Positions 10,600 through 22,203 are shown, numbered from the stretch's first letter. The stretch is 64,000 nucleotides of DNA from Azorinus chamasolen (GCA_963576725.1 OY755241.1:60261071-60325070), one strand, 5' to 3'. The notes: a model not told the origin generated them from the letters alone. Made by a program: numbers and translations.

Positions 10600-10902
10600 T
10601 CACTGCCTGTTTCTGCGTTGTCTTTCGTTGTAGCTGTACCGCGTTTTCTTACTTTCGGGCTGTTTCTGCGCTGACATACTTTGCTTTACGGGCTCAGGGT
10701 GTGTAGACGGTGTAGCTGCCACCTCGCTGTACAGTCTAGGTCCATATGTTGGTGTTATTTTCTGTGGTGTTGTTCCTGTTGTTGAAGCATCGTCCATTGA
10801 TAACATACTGCGGTCCATGCTGTCGATGTTATCGCACAAGCTCTCGGTGCCGTCTATACTGAGATGCAGCCCGTCTCTACTGAGTAGCTGTGACTTCACT
10901 GC
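10600..10902 (-). CDS. SGNH-hydrolase-like protein, last exon
   Basis: After a TTTTTTAG acceptor the exon reads SQLLSRDGLHLSIDGTESLC, which carries the Asp-x2-His block (DGLHLS) typical of the last motif of SGNH-type hydrolase-like proteins, then a Ser/Thr/Pro-rich tail ending ERQRRNRQ and TGA at 10600-10602. Its phase fits the exon at 11685-11872: the trailing G plus CA makes Ala. SGNH enzymes use a Ser-Asp-His set, but many invertebrate members are degenerate and found in transposon-linked proteins, so catalysis is not claimed. Confidence 0.5.
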   Translation of the reverse strand, partial: AVKSQLLSRDGLHLSIDGTESLCDNIDSMDRSMLSMDDASTTGTTPQKITPTYGPRLYSEVAATPSTHPEPVKQSMSAQKQPESKKTRYSYNERQRRNRQ

Positions 10903-10927
10903 TAAAAAACAAATAAGCAAACAATCC

Positions 10928-11621
10928 ATTAACCCATTTGCGCCCAGTGGATTCTTCATTGTTCATAGTCTACACGTTATGCTTGTTCCGTATGAACCAG
11001 TACATAAAGAGTTGTTGATAAAGACAAAATATCGTTTGTTCTCAGTGTCACATAAGCATCAATCAGTGAGCAGACAAACAGACAAACAGCCGGCCGGACG
11101 GAATCGAGCAAACCTATAACCCCCAACCGGTATCATAATCAAAAAATCAATTAACCCATTTGCGCCCAGTTGATTCTTCAGTGTTCATAGTCTACAAATT
11201 ATGCTTGTTTGTATGTGAAGTTTCAAGTCAACTGAACCAGCACATAAAGAGTTATTGATAAAGACAAAATATCGTTTGTTCTCAGTGTCACATAATCATC
11301 AATCCGTGTGAGCGGACAAACGGACAGACAGCCGGACGGACGGAATCGAGCAAACCTATAACCCCCCAACCGGTATCATAATCAAACAATCAATTAACCC
11401 ATTTGCGCCCAGTGGATTCTTCAGTGTTCATAGTCTACACGTTATGCTTGTTCCGTATGTGAAGTTTCAAATCAACTGAACCAGTACATAAAGAGTTATT
11501 GATAAAGACAAAATATATTTTGTTCTCAGTGTCACATAATCATCAATCCGTGTGAGAGGACAAATGGACAGACGGACGGACGCCCAGCTGTTTGTAATCG
11601 TGATAGTAAATGGGTCAAAAA
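10928..11621 (+). repeat. Tandem array, three units of 222-243 bp
   Basis: Three copies begin TTAACCCATTTGCGCCCAG at 10929, 11151 and 11394. Each contains GAGTTATTGATAAAGACAAA and ends in GGACGGACG-type simple sequence with AACCGGTATCATAATC. It occupies the intron between the last two SGNH-like exons. Confidence 0.8.
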
Positions 11622-11684
11622 GGTATATGTTGCATTTGTATGTTCCGAGTATCGGTTATAAATTAATAAGAGTAAAAAACTTAC

Positions 11685-11872
11685 CAAATAGGGTGTGAAA
11701 GCTGGCTTGTGGCAAGACTGTAAGCCATGGTGCGATTCCGTCTAGATCGCGCAGAAGTCTATTGACGGGCGGTGCGTCCTTGTTCCATCTGTCCAGGAAA
11801 CGTGTTGAAAAGGCTCTTCCTTCAAACCGGTTCTGGATTCTGGGTAGTACTTCAGACACCAGTATGGTTGCA
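11685..11872 (-). CDS. SGNH-hydrolase-like protein, internal exon
   Basis: A 188-nt exon is bounded by TGTTTCAG and by G|GTAAGT. It encodes ILVSEVLPRIQNRFEGRAFS and FLDRWNKDAPPVNRLLRDL, matching the I/V-L-V-x2-ILPR and V-N-x2-L segments seen in SGNH-like proteins between the active-site blocks. It starts with one base of a split codon and ends with one base, compatible with the last exon. The upstream partner exon is not visible. Confidence 0.55.
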
Positions 11873-12149
11873 CTGAAACAAACAAACACACAAACTAATA
11901 TAATTGTGATTAATATGAAAATCAATCATAGGCAATCACCAACAATGCATATTCATAATGCAACATTATGAGCTAGACTATTGAATCTATCAAATGCCAT
12001 GTGCAATCAGAGTAAACCCTTTTCAGACAGATCCGTTAGGAACTTATGATATGGATCTTCTCTGTTTGCTAGTGCCGAAAATGCGGATATATGAGAGAAA
12101 TACATGTAGTTCATGCGTTCAGTTTAAGAAAGAATAACATCATAAATAT

Positions 12150-12900
12150 TAATAAGATTTTTGAACGGGCATATTTATACCTGAAATGTTTGCCAAGCAG
12201 AAACTAGAGACCCATTCCTATATTACATCCATAAGCAAACTGAGTAGACCCTCAGTGAGACGAAAATGTCGTCTGCTGCATTATTTTCATGAATATTAAT
12301 AATATTACTTTGTGAACTGGCATATTTACATCTGAATCTTTGCCGTGACATAAACTAGACACTCATATCAATATTATATCAATAAGCAAACAGAGTAGAC
12401 CCTGACCAGAGAGTCAAAAATGTCGTCTGCTTCATTTTTTTCATGAATATTAATAAGATTACTTTTTGAACTGGCATTTTTACACCTGAATCTTTGCCAT
12501 GACGTAAACGAGACGCTCATATCAATATTATATCCATAAGCAAACAGAGTAGACCCTGATCATTGAGTCGAAAATGTCGTCTGCTTCATTATTTTCATGA
12601 ATATTAATAAGATTATTTTTTGAACTGGCATATTTACACCTGAATCTTTGCCAAGACATAAACTAGAGATTCATGTCAATATTATATCCATAAGCAAACA
12701 GAGTAGACCCTGATCAGACGGCTCCTATAGGGTTACTGCGTTCCTGATTTTTTGCCAAAGCAGAAACTAGAGAGCAAATAGATCAGTTTAGGGTTACAGC
12801 GTTCCTTATTATTTGCCAAGGCAGACACTAGAAACTCGGGTCAATATTATATCCATAAGCAAACAGATTAGACCCTGACCAGACGGCTCCTATTTGGTTA
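12150..12900 (+). repeat. Tandem array, about five units of 151-165 bp
   Basis: ATAAGCAAAC recurs at 12231, 12382, 12537, 12690 and 12855, each within a unit containing TGAATATTAATAAGATTACT and CAGAGTAGACCCTGATCAGA. The GTAGACCC core is the one found in the scattered palindromic MITE (for example 16534-16601). It sits where a middle SGNH-like exon would be expected. Confidence 0.75.
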
Positions 12901-12978
12901 ACGCGTTCAGTGAGGAGAAAATCGTCTGCTGCATTATTTCCAGTGAATTTCATACAGATAATTTGATTGTTCTCTCAC

Positions 12979-13035
12979 CTTGGAGAAGCGTGGTGTGCTT
13001 TCTCAAAATGTCGATGGCCCCACAAAGACAACAAC
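12979..13035 (-). CDS. Candidate SGNH-like exon 2 (57 nt)
   Basis: Bounded by TTTCAG and CAAG|GTGAGA. It takes the G left by the first exon and reads CCLCGAIDILRKHTTLLQ, where GAIDILRK resembles the short segment after block I of SGNH-like proteins. It leaves one base, but the 11685-11872 exon needs two, so at least one further exon, expected to carry the GGND-type block, is missing. Short length makes this tentative. Confidence 0.35.
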
Positions 13036-13066
13036 CTGAAACTAGAGGTTTTTGTCAAAAAAACGG

Positions 13067-14342
13067 ATGTCTCCCCTCTAACAAAAACAATATGTAAAGG
13101 GAAATCACTAAAAATGTTATGGTCTTGACGAATGATTCTCCCCCTCATTATGCGTTTTCCACACTACATTTTTCAAGAAGAAAATGATAACAGCTAATAA
13201 CTCCAAAAATACTGATACCAGATTTATGGCCCTTGTGCATGACACTTACTTTCATCATGCTCTTTCCAAAAATAAAATGTCATTCCAATAGCATCAGTCA
13301 ATAGGAGTTATTGATCGGCCAAAAAATGTAACAAAGGGCAATAACTCCAAAAGTATTGAAGCCAGAATTATGGCCCTTGTTCATAACACTTTCTCTCATC
13401 ATGCTCTTTCCATATATGAAGTTTCAATACGATGGCAAGAGCCATATAGGAGTTATCGTCCGGACAAGAAAGAATTAAACAAATGTACAAGGGGCAATAA
13501 CTCTAAATTTATTGAAGCTGGAGTTAAGGATCTTATGCATGACACTTTCTCTTATTATGATTGTTCCATGTATAAAGTTTCACGCCTATGGCATGTGTCA
13601 CATAGGAGTAATCATCCGGACAAAAAATTGTGATTGTTTTTAAAAAGGGCAATAACTCCAATATTAGTGAAGCCAGAGTTATGGACCTTGTGCATGACAC
13701 TTCCTCTCGTTATGATCTTTCCATATATGAAGTTTCAATCCAATGGCATGAGCCATATAAAGGTTATCGTCCGGACAAAAAAGTGTGATTTTTTTACAAA
13801 GGACAATAACTCCTATATTAGTGAAGCCAGAGTTATGTACCTTCTGCATGACACTTCCTCTCGTTATGATCTTTCCATATATGAAGTTTCAATCCAATGG
13901 CATCAGGCATATTGAAGTTATTGTCCAGACAAAAAATTATAATATTTTTTACAAAGGGCAATAACTCCAATATAAGTGAAGCCAGAGTTATGGACCTTGT
14001 GCATGACACTTCCTCTCATTATGCTCTTTCTATATATGAAGTTTCAATCCAATGGCATCAGGCATGTAGGAGTTATCGTCCAGACAAAAAATTATAATAT
14101 TTTTTACAAAGGGCAATATCTCCAATATTAGTGAAGCCAGAGTTATGGACCTTGTGCATGACACTTCCTCTCATTATGCTCTTTCCATATATGAAGTTTC
14201 AATCAACTGGCATCAGGCATATTGAAGTTATCGTCCGAACAAAAAGTGTGACAGACAGACGGACAGACAGACAGACGGACAGACAGACAACTCTCACGAA
14301 AACAATATGTCTCCTCCATATAAATATGGGGGGAGACATAAA
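13067..14342 (+). mobile_element. Tandem-repeat element H (ATGTCTCCCC ... GGGGAGACAT)
   Basis: It begins near ATGTCTCCCC and ends GGGGGGAGACAT, with a 3' hairpin at 14309-14337 (GTCTCCTCCATAT ... ATATGG...GGAGAC). Between them lie about seven units of 154-157 bp (GGGCAATAACTCC at 13335, 13492, 13647, 13956) followed by (GACAGACG)n. Architecture parallels the Helitron-like elements but the ends differ. Short ORFs here are repeat products. Confidence 0.6.
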
Positions 14343-15418
14343 TAAGAAATTATCCCATTATAAAAGTTTTGTTAATATCTAACAGGGCAGAAACTTGAAC
14401 GACCTGTGTAGCCAATGATAACGGCGCGTGTCATTAATGTTAACCTACTCCATTAATATTTATTAAAGAAATAATGACACCATATTATTAAGATTATTTT
14501 TTGAAATGGCATAGTTACACCTTAAATTTTTAATATATCCATAAGCAAACGGGGTAAATCCTGGTCAGAAAACTACTGTAGGGTTGGCGTAGATTTCTGT
14601 ATATTCCATACTTAGACTAATTACATTAATTATAGCCAGTTAACCTTTCGATGCTCATTCATTTAGGGTATTTTTAAAGGAGACTAATCCAATCATGGTC
14701 TTATCACAAATCTGATCACAAATGACACGCGCCTATATCGTCAGCCACCCTCTCCGTTCACATTTATCCATTTCCCTTATATTAGCGCATTTTACACATC
14801 TGCAAACAGAGTAGACCTAAATCAAACGGCACCGATAGGTTTGCTTTTGCCATTATAAAAATAATCTAATTAATATTCATGACGTTATTATTTCTTACAT
14901 GAATATACAACAGGGAAAGGGTTAATGACATGCGCCGTTTAACCCTTTTCCCTGTTCTACATTTTCTTTAAAATTTAATATAACCTACTGAATATTCATG
15001 AAGATATTTTAACATGGAACTATACTATTAAATCTATCAAATTCAAATTAAAAATAGAGCAGATTCTGATCAGAAAGATCCTATAGGAGCTAGTGCGGGA
15101 AAATGAGGGTTTGTGAGGGAAAGGGTCAAATTCATTGATACCCCGCTGATCTCTGGTCTTGTTAATTGCAATTAAGCTCCAAACAAAATGCCAATAAACA
15201 AAAAACTTATACAGACAGTAGGAATACAATGTATTTTATGTACCATACTTTAGAGAATGAACACAATATGTAAATGTAACACTCTATAGACGACATCAGT
15301 AATGCGGTGATTTTTTTTTATATTACACTTATTAATATTGGGTTTGATTGCAACATGTTTAGTACCAACGGACTGTCGTCATATATTATTGAATTGAATT
15401 CTATACAATTGGACTCAC
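14343..15418. other. Non-coding interval with inverted repeat at 14909-14956
   Basis: AT-rich sequence with fragments of the GTAGACCC repeat (14550, 14800, 15060). ACAGGGAAAGGGTTAA at 14909 faces TTAACCCTTTTCCCTGT ending 14956, a hairpin with a roughly 15-bp loop. One half of it (with CATGAATATACAACAGGG) recurs at 21225-21256. No gene seen. Confidence 0.5.
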
Positions 15419-15563
15419 CGAAAAGTAAGGGATCACTTCGAATAACACTGACTCCTCTGCAAATTGGCTTGTACGATGTCCAGGGTTCGAAAACAGAGTA
15501 AAAATCCTCACTGAGAAAATCCGATAAGTACTTCCTCTGACTGTGTCCAATAACAAGAGCCAT
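15419..15563 (-). CDS. SGNH-hydrolase-like protein, first exon
   Basis: From ATG at 15561-15563 it reads MALVIGHSQRKYLSDFL and ends LLF plus one base before a GGTGAGT donor (exon end 15419). GHSQ near the N-terminus after a hydrophobic strand is the block I (nucleophile) position of SGNH-like proteins: Gly-His-Ser instead of Gly-Asp-Ser. An upstream in-frame ATG at 15579-15581 is possible. It lies about 3.5 kb upstream of the next exons, on the same strand. Confidence 0.5.
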
Positions 15564-17366
15564 TGCGTTTAGAACAAGCAATGATAACTATCGACAAATA
15601 ATTTATCAATTTAGGCAGTCAATTCAAATCTCTTCTTTTAATACTAGATAATTGTTATAAAGAAGTATTGATTTGGCCAATCAAAGTTGTTGAAACATTG
15701 ACAGAGAGATGATTGGATGAAGTCATATATTATTCACACCATACTTATTATGAAAAGATTAAAAGAAAATGTGCATCTTCACGTTATTTTGATCTTTCCG
15801 TAAAGATTCAATCAATTCCATCCGATAATTATAATCTGTGCTAATTTTGATCTCGTAATTATACCGTTCATTTTTACAATAAAGACTTTCATAGATTAGC
15901 ATAATAAGAAATCATACTTTACAATAAAGACTTTCATAGATTAGCATAATAAGAAATCATGCTAATATTATTTGTTTCAATTACACATGATTAACCCAAA
16001 CAACTCCAAACAAGCGTGTACAGTTTCTGCCGCCTTAATTACCTGTTAATACAATCAACCCCATGCTGGGACATAGAGACCTTAATACACGTGCTACCGT
16101 GTTGTTAACGGGAATCCTGCTGATATAGCACGCGTGCACTAGCCATTTAAAAATTCAATGTGCCATTAACAAGTAAATGACCTTGATAATATTCCCCATT
16201 TGTCCATTACCAACTAGTGTCTACTTTTAACAAGGCCGACTGCTTTCACACTTGGATTTCATTAAGTTATTTCATTTAACAACAATGCGTTATGTCTTTA
16301 ATCCTATCCACTGTTCTCTATAATAGGTATTTCCGAGGGTGTGAGATTTACTTAACAATTGCGTCCTTTATTGCGTCCTTTGATTGAACTCAAAATTTTA
16401 ACCGGTTCTACATTTATTAAAAATTTCATTACTTACTGAATATTCATGGACCAAATAGTTATAATGAAATATGGAAGGTGGAATATTGTAGACATTTTAG
16501 AAAGCAAAGAAACATATCTATCAAATTCTACTAGCAAACAGAGCAGACCCTGATCAGACGGATCCTCTAGGAGTCGTCTGATCTGGGTCTACTCTGTTTG
16601 CAAGTGCGTGAAAACACGTTTATATGAGGGAAAGGGTTAAACAATGACAGTAAATTCACGCTAATAATGTTGTATTATTTCTATTTATTCATTACGTACA
16701 TACAAAATTCACAAATGGAGCTTTCTTTATTATCATATAGACATAATTATAAAATGGAACATTTATTACTGGACATATGGTGTGTTGTTTGGTACAATTC
16801 CAAACAGTTTACCTCATAACAATACTACAGCCATAAGAAATAAATGAGTACGCCTTCTCACCCAAACCTCTTCTATATTCTATATCGTCCGCATTTTCCG
16901 TTATCCTTCTTTGTTCTATGTCGTCCGCATTTTCCAATAATATCTATGTGGTCCGTTCATCGAGTCCGCGGACGACATAGAAATTAATAGGACACTAAGG
17001 ACAGTATATATTTCATAGTGCATCTATGGTCGCTGTTCAAAGGGACATTATGGTGATATTAGGGTGAAGGGACACTATGGACAACGTAAGATCTCTGCAG
17101 GAAGTCAGGATTTCATAGGAATGGTAGGGACTGTATTAATTAGACTTCCTGAAAATGGTAATTGAAAAACATGGGGAAAATAATGTGTACACTAGTCATA
17201 ATCAAAGCAATATTAAAAAAACACTTTGAAGGTAATTAGAATAACGACAATCATACATTAGTATACTAATTAATCATGTATATTCATCATTAACATCACT
17301 CATGAAATAATTTCCATCATGCTAACACTTAAGATTCACAACAACAACAAAAACAAATTCTGAATA
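15564..17366. other. Non-coding interval; 45-bp tandem duplication at 15874-15963
   Basis: No gene was recognised. Bases 15874-15918 and 15919-15963 are near-identical copies (CAATAAAGACTTTCATAGAT...). A GTAGACCC hairpin lies at 16534-16601, and TCGTCCGCATTTTCC repeats lie at 16880-16990, resembling those at 17690-17760. Confidence 0.55.
16534..16601. repeat. Palindromic MITE-like repeat (GTAGACCC core)
   Basis: GCAAACAGAGCAGACCC... and ...GGGTCTACTCTGTTTGC form a hairpin of about 30-bp arms around GATCCTCTAGGA. It is followed by GAGGGAAAGGGTTAA. Related copies, complete or half, lie near 21057, 21359, 34503, 45308, 48704, 50323, 60300 and 60655. Confidence 0.75.
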
Positions 17367-17557
17367 CAGTAGAACCCCGCTAATGCGACCACTTAAGGAA
17401 AAAGCATAGGTGTCTTTATAAGCAAGTGGTTGCTTAATGCAGGACAAAAGTAATCCAGAGCTTTCTGCATTACTTTTGTCCTGCATTAAGCTACCACCTG
17501 CATCTAGCACCCAGAATAATACCTCTTTTAGGTGGTCGTATTAGCGGAGTTTTACTG
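17367..17557. mobile_element. Tc1/mariner-type MITE
   Basis: 191-bp element with TIRs CAGTAGAACCCCGCTAATGC... and ...GCGGAGTTTTACTG, flanked by TA on both sides (17365-17366 and 17558-17559). A central inverted pair TGCAGGACAAAAGTAAT is present. TA duplication and a CAGT terminus fit the Tc1/mariner/pogo group. Non-coding, so mobilised in trans if at all. A second copy is at 47916-48101. Confidence 0.8.
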
Positions 17558-17739
17558 TATTTCTATTTGGATAAAAATACTGTAGTAAAAAATTATACTA
17601 TATATTATATTATATTATATATTCTTATCCTAAAAAGGTGCCTGGATAGCAGTTATACAAGCAAAACCGTTTCCCTTCTTTATTCTATGTCGTCCGCTTT
17701 TTCCGATATCCTTCTTTATTCTATATCGTCCGCATTTTC

Positions 17740-18672
17740 CAATAATATCTTTGTCGTCCGCAAAGCGCGTCCGAATTTTAGATCTCTCCGATAATGCCTC
17801 CATTTTTTCAGCAGAGATCAAAGCTATTGACTTAGTTCTTGATTATATTGCTGGAAAATCATATAGTAAACATATAATCTTTTCGGATTCTCTTTCTGTT
17901 TTACAATCTCTGAGAAAATGTTCTTTAAAAAATGTTCTTATTAAAAAACTTGTTTTAAAATACCATGAAATGTCTTATTCAAAAGATGTAATATTTTGTT
18001 GGAATACAGGGCAACGAGAGGGCGAACCTTGCAACGAAGTCTGCCCTTGAATCGCCTGAATCTGATATGAGAATACAGTATTCGGATTTCAAACCACAAA
18101 TTACTAGACATATTCTATATAAATGGCAGGAGTCTTGGAATTAGGAAATTCATAACAAGCTCCATGCTGTTAAACCTATTTTAGGTGAACATTTTTGTTC
18201 ATGCTTGCCAATTCGGCGTGATGAGGTCGTATTGGCCAGAATAAGAATTGGACATTCTTTTTTAACTCATTCATTTTTACTGAAAGGTGAAGTTCAACCT
18301 GAATGTTTATTTTATTTTGAGCCTTATACAATTCAGCACATTCTCATTGAATGTCCTGATTAAATCTTAATCAGAGATAGGTTCTTTCAAGCAGATTCCC
18401 TGAGGGAACTGTTTGAGCTGGTAGAAATACCAAAAATATTTGATTTTTTAAAAGCCATTAATATATATTCTAAAATTTAAAAGGTATATTTTTAGAATTT
18501 CGATTATGTTTTGTCCTTATTTTCTTTACAATCCTGTTGATCGGGACTGACATTTACATAATCTAGTGAGATTGTCTTTATTTGATTTCATCACATAGTT
18601 TTATTTACATTATTTATTCGGCTCTATACGACCATCAGTGTCGATGGGCCGTAAAACACCATTCATTCATTC
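17740..18672 (+). mobile_element. Non-LTR retrotransposon family 2, 5'-truncated
   Basis: Degenerate coding sequence for RNase H (SIFSAEIKAIDLVLDYIA, HIIFSDSLSVLQSLRK) and the C-terminal domain (IRRDEVVLARIRIGHSFLTH), ending INIYSKI and a stop at 18478-18480, with several frameshifts and stops. It is clearly homologous to family 1 but diverged. The 3' end carries GACCATCAGTGTCGATGGGC and an (ATTC)n tail where family 1 has (ACTC)n. Confidence 0.8.
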
Positions 18673-18673
18673 C

Positions 18674-19634
18674 ATGCACAAGATACGCCCTTTGGTCAAA
18701 CCAATGATGATTGTGTCAACATCCGGATACATTGTTTCTGTAATCGGCCCTTATCTGGCCGACGGCAAAAACAATGATTCTAGTATATTAAATCACATCA
18801 TAAGAAAAAATACGGAGGAAATCAATCTTGGTTACAGAATGATGTCTTTATTGTTGATCGTGGGTTTCGCGATTCAATTACGTTTCTGCGAGAAATTGGG
18901 ATAAGAGAAAAATGCCATCTTTTCTACAGAAAACTCAAAAACAATTTTCAGTAGCAGACGCAAACAAAAATCATATGGTTACTAAAATTAGATGGGTAGT
19001 TGAGTCAGTGAATTCACGCTTGAAGCAATGGCGGTTCTTTGACAAAGTTGTGCCAAATACTCATTTGCCTAACATATCATCTTATATTAAGATAACATGT
19101 GCTATGCTAAATAAGTATAAGACACCGTTATCTGCCACAAGCAACCCAATGGACGATATTGCTGTTGCAACCAAAATGTTGGCTCGTGCAGCACAAAAAA
19201 ATGATTTGCACGAAATGGTTATCAGAAGACTAGAAACCGAAAGTCGTCGATGGGAACGAGTTGACTCGTCCACTATCACTGATTTTCCAAGCTTGGGTGA
19301 TGAAGAGTTACGTGAACTCACCCTTAGTGTATACACCCTAACATTGGCCAAATCATATACCTACGATCATTTGTTTGATGGTGATTATGAGGTTTATATC
19401 TCAAGAGAAAACAAAGGCGTATTTGAAGTTAAATTGCAAAGTCGACATACTTCAAACCATAAAAACAAAGTTTGGATTTATTACGACAAGACGAACGTGT
19501 TAGCATGGTACTGTAAATGCCCTGCCGGATCTCGATTGATCGGTACATGTGCGCATGTAGCAAGTGTCGTTTGGTTTCTGAGTAAAAGAGAACTCAATTT
19601 TGATCCCCGAACAGATTGTGTTAAAATATTTTGA
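18674..19634 (+). pseudogene. DDE transposase with C-terminal SWIM zinc finger, frame-shifted
   Basis: Three frames join: 18674 to about 18825 ([20 protein letters not shown]), about 18826-18910 ([20 protein letters not shown], carrying a likely catalytic Asp) and 18912-19634 (IRWVVESVNSRLKQWRFFDK, carrying the likely Glu). This order fits DDE superfamily endonucleases of the Harbinger/IS5-like type. The C-terminus has WYCKCPAGSRLIGTCAHV, the Cys-x-Cys-xn-Cys-x-His signature of a SWIM domain. The N-terminus with the first Asp is missing because the family 2 tail abuts at 18672. TIRs were not identified. The last 240 residues form one open frame. Confidence 0.75.
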
Positions 19635-21935
19635 AGATGCAGCAGAACAATAAATAAATAGATATTGTAATATGTCCTGTGTGTGCACAAAGAAGCCTAC
19701 ACGACGCAGGGATAAACTTTATGACAAAACTGAATCCCAAGGTTTTCATTAACATTAGCGTATAAGTAGCGTATGCGAGCATATGAGTAACCTATGCTTA
19801 GTGTATATGAGCGTATGAATAGCCAGAAATAGGTTAAATGCATTAGTCATTCGCAAGACTTACTTGATGGTAGGGATAGCCCAATCTCATTGAAACCACC
19901 CGGATTGCAGTTCGGTACAACATTGTTCTGTCATTCAGTGTCAGTTGATGATCTGATATTACGATACCCCTTCGCCAATTTTGCATACTGGGTGTACATA
20001 TTGGTGGTTTGTTTGTAATTTTTGTATTTCATTGTATCGTTTATAATCATGCATTAGCTACAAAATTGACCTTTTCTGTTAACAAATTGACCTACATATG
20101 TAAGGCAATATTTAAGTATTTTATGTATAATGTTGTATGCCATACATAAATCCAATCCAGATGGTTCTGGGTCGTAACTGTATGACGTACTGATACTGTG
20201 CATAATTATGTTTCATTTGAGTTTTTGCGACATGAGTGGGCTGACACAGTACTGTCACAGTATGCGCCTATTTCTCCTGATTTACCGACACTCTAGCGTA
20301 TTCAACGCGTGCCTAGCGTATGCGTGTTGATCCTGCCACTCGCTTATGACTGGGGGCTAATTTAAACCCTTTTTCAAACATAATGCTCCACAAATGTAGA
20401 AGAAATAATTAGATAAACAAACAAAAAAGATCTCATCCATAATTTGTATGGACCTCTAGGGAATCCCCTTGCTGTTGATTCTGCTGTCCAGGAGTTGGAT
20501 TCAGAGGGAGTGCTCTTGTCAAACGGGGTATCCCTATATGCTTGGTACCTCTGGTAACTCAAGTTCCAATGCCGGAGGGAGCACCGTAGTGAAACAGGCC
20601 ATCCCTATTCCCCCAGGTACATTGGGAGTCTTGCTGACAAGACTTGCTACCCTGCCTTGAACCAGTGCCAGGGATTCCTGTTAAGCTAACCCATTTTCCT
20701 TATTTTTGCTTACCAGTGAACTGGGTCGTGTTATATTTGGGCAGCGGATTTCATGTGACGCTACATGTGGTCACTTCGAGTAAAAATAAAGTATTTAAGA
20801 CGTTTGGTCATTTACGGCAGGTTTAATGGATATCGTACTGACGTTCCCAGACATGTTCTGCTATACTATTCACCTACGTTGTCAACCACATGTTATTCGT
20901 TTTGTCATATTTTAGCAGGGGTTCACTGTATAAAATCTGTATATAAGGCAACCACGGTCTATCCCCGTGGAACAGGGGTGACTTTAGCTTTTGAATTTTA
21001 AAATCCCGGATAAAAATTCCGCCATGCGGGGACATTTACAAGGCATTCTCACGCATCTGCAAACAGAGTACAGGGTAGACCCAGATTAGTGTCTTCTCTG
21101 TTTGCTTATCGTGTAATACAGATCTAATTCTACAGCTTCTGCCTGAGCAAAAATGGCATGTGTTCATATGCAATTATAATAATATTCATGACATTAATCT
21201 ATTAATACTCATGACGTCATTATTTCTTACATGAATATACAACAGGGAAAGGGTTAAATGTCCCCACACTTCAACACTCATAAACTCCGGCTCTTGATAG
21301 GCTACTGCAATGTTCAGGCACTGTGGGAACAAAGGAAATACATGCCTCTTAATGGCACTGTAAACAGAGCAGACCAAGACCTAAGGACTGGCATAAGAGT
21401 CATCTGATCAGGGTCTGGTGTGGTTGCTGATATAATTATATAGATCTAGCTCAATTTGCAAGTTTGATATGCATATGTAAAAGGTTACCTGATAACATTT
21501 ACACAATCATTATTTATTACATGAATAAATAGGTGGAAAGTTTAAAGGTTTAGAAGGATCAGTGTCGGAAGAAAAATTGTTGGTAAAGTTTTGTACATGA
21601 ATACTATTTCATGAACATCTGTATGCATTAATGTGTAGATCTATGTTATGCTCTTCGTACATGAAGGATAATAAAGTGCTCCTATTACTTGACCAGATTA
21701 AACCGAGACTCCGTGCATATCCCGTATGTATATATTCGTTTGTATTAGTATGTATGATAATCGAATTCACCCGAGTGTAGCCGGAAACGCTAACGAAAAT
21801 TGACGAGTCTCAGTTCAAAATGATCAAGTAATACTACTACTATTACCTATATCAATTTGTTTTTGTTTTACACTCGCTCTAAAAACATTCGCTTCACGGA
21901 TTGGTGTAGATATAATTCCATGTGTAAAATGAGTA
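19635..21935. other. Non-coding interval with scattered repeats
   Basis: No gene was recognised. TAGCGTATG-type motifs cluster at 19756-19815 and 20295-20345. A GTAGACCC palindrome lies at 21057-21107 and a second, degenerate one at 21359-21430. CATGAATATACAACAGGGAA at about 21230 repeats sequence from 14900. Confidence 0.4.
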
Positions 21936-22000
21936 TTCCGGTCGACATATTTACATGTAACGGACATAAGGTCCGTTACATGTAAATATGTCGACCGGAA
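21936..22000. repeat. Perfect 30-bp hairpin with 5-nt loop
   Basis: Arms 21936-21965 (TTCCGGTCGACATATTTACA...) and 21971-22000 are exact reverse complements around the loop ATAAG. No T-run follows. It could be a cruciform-forming site or the core of a MITE. Confidence 0.85.
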
Positions 22001-22203
22001 GTTTTCGTGTTTCCATTTGAACAGCTTTATTATGCAAGAAAAAATGTCTTCTGCTTTCAATTGTTTCGAATCAACTCCAGTAAATTTTAATTTACAGCAT
22101 CTGAGCGTAGATATTACAGTTAAAGAACAGTTTCAAATAAAATCGGCATTCACAAATAACATGTCCTTTATATGCATGTAGATCGGAAAAAGAGTATAGA
22201 TGT

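Noticed and set aside
13370..14382. Series of similar plus-strand frames of 66-93 codons
   Set aside because: They recur with the 155-bp period of element H and have no start or domain in common beyond the repeat.
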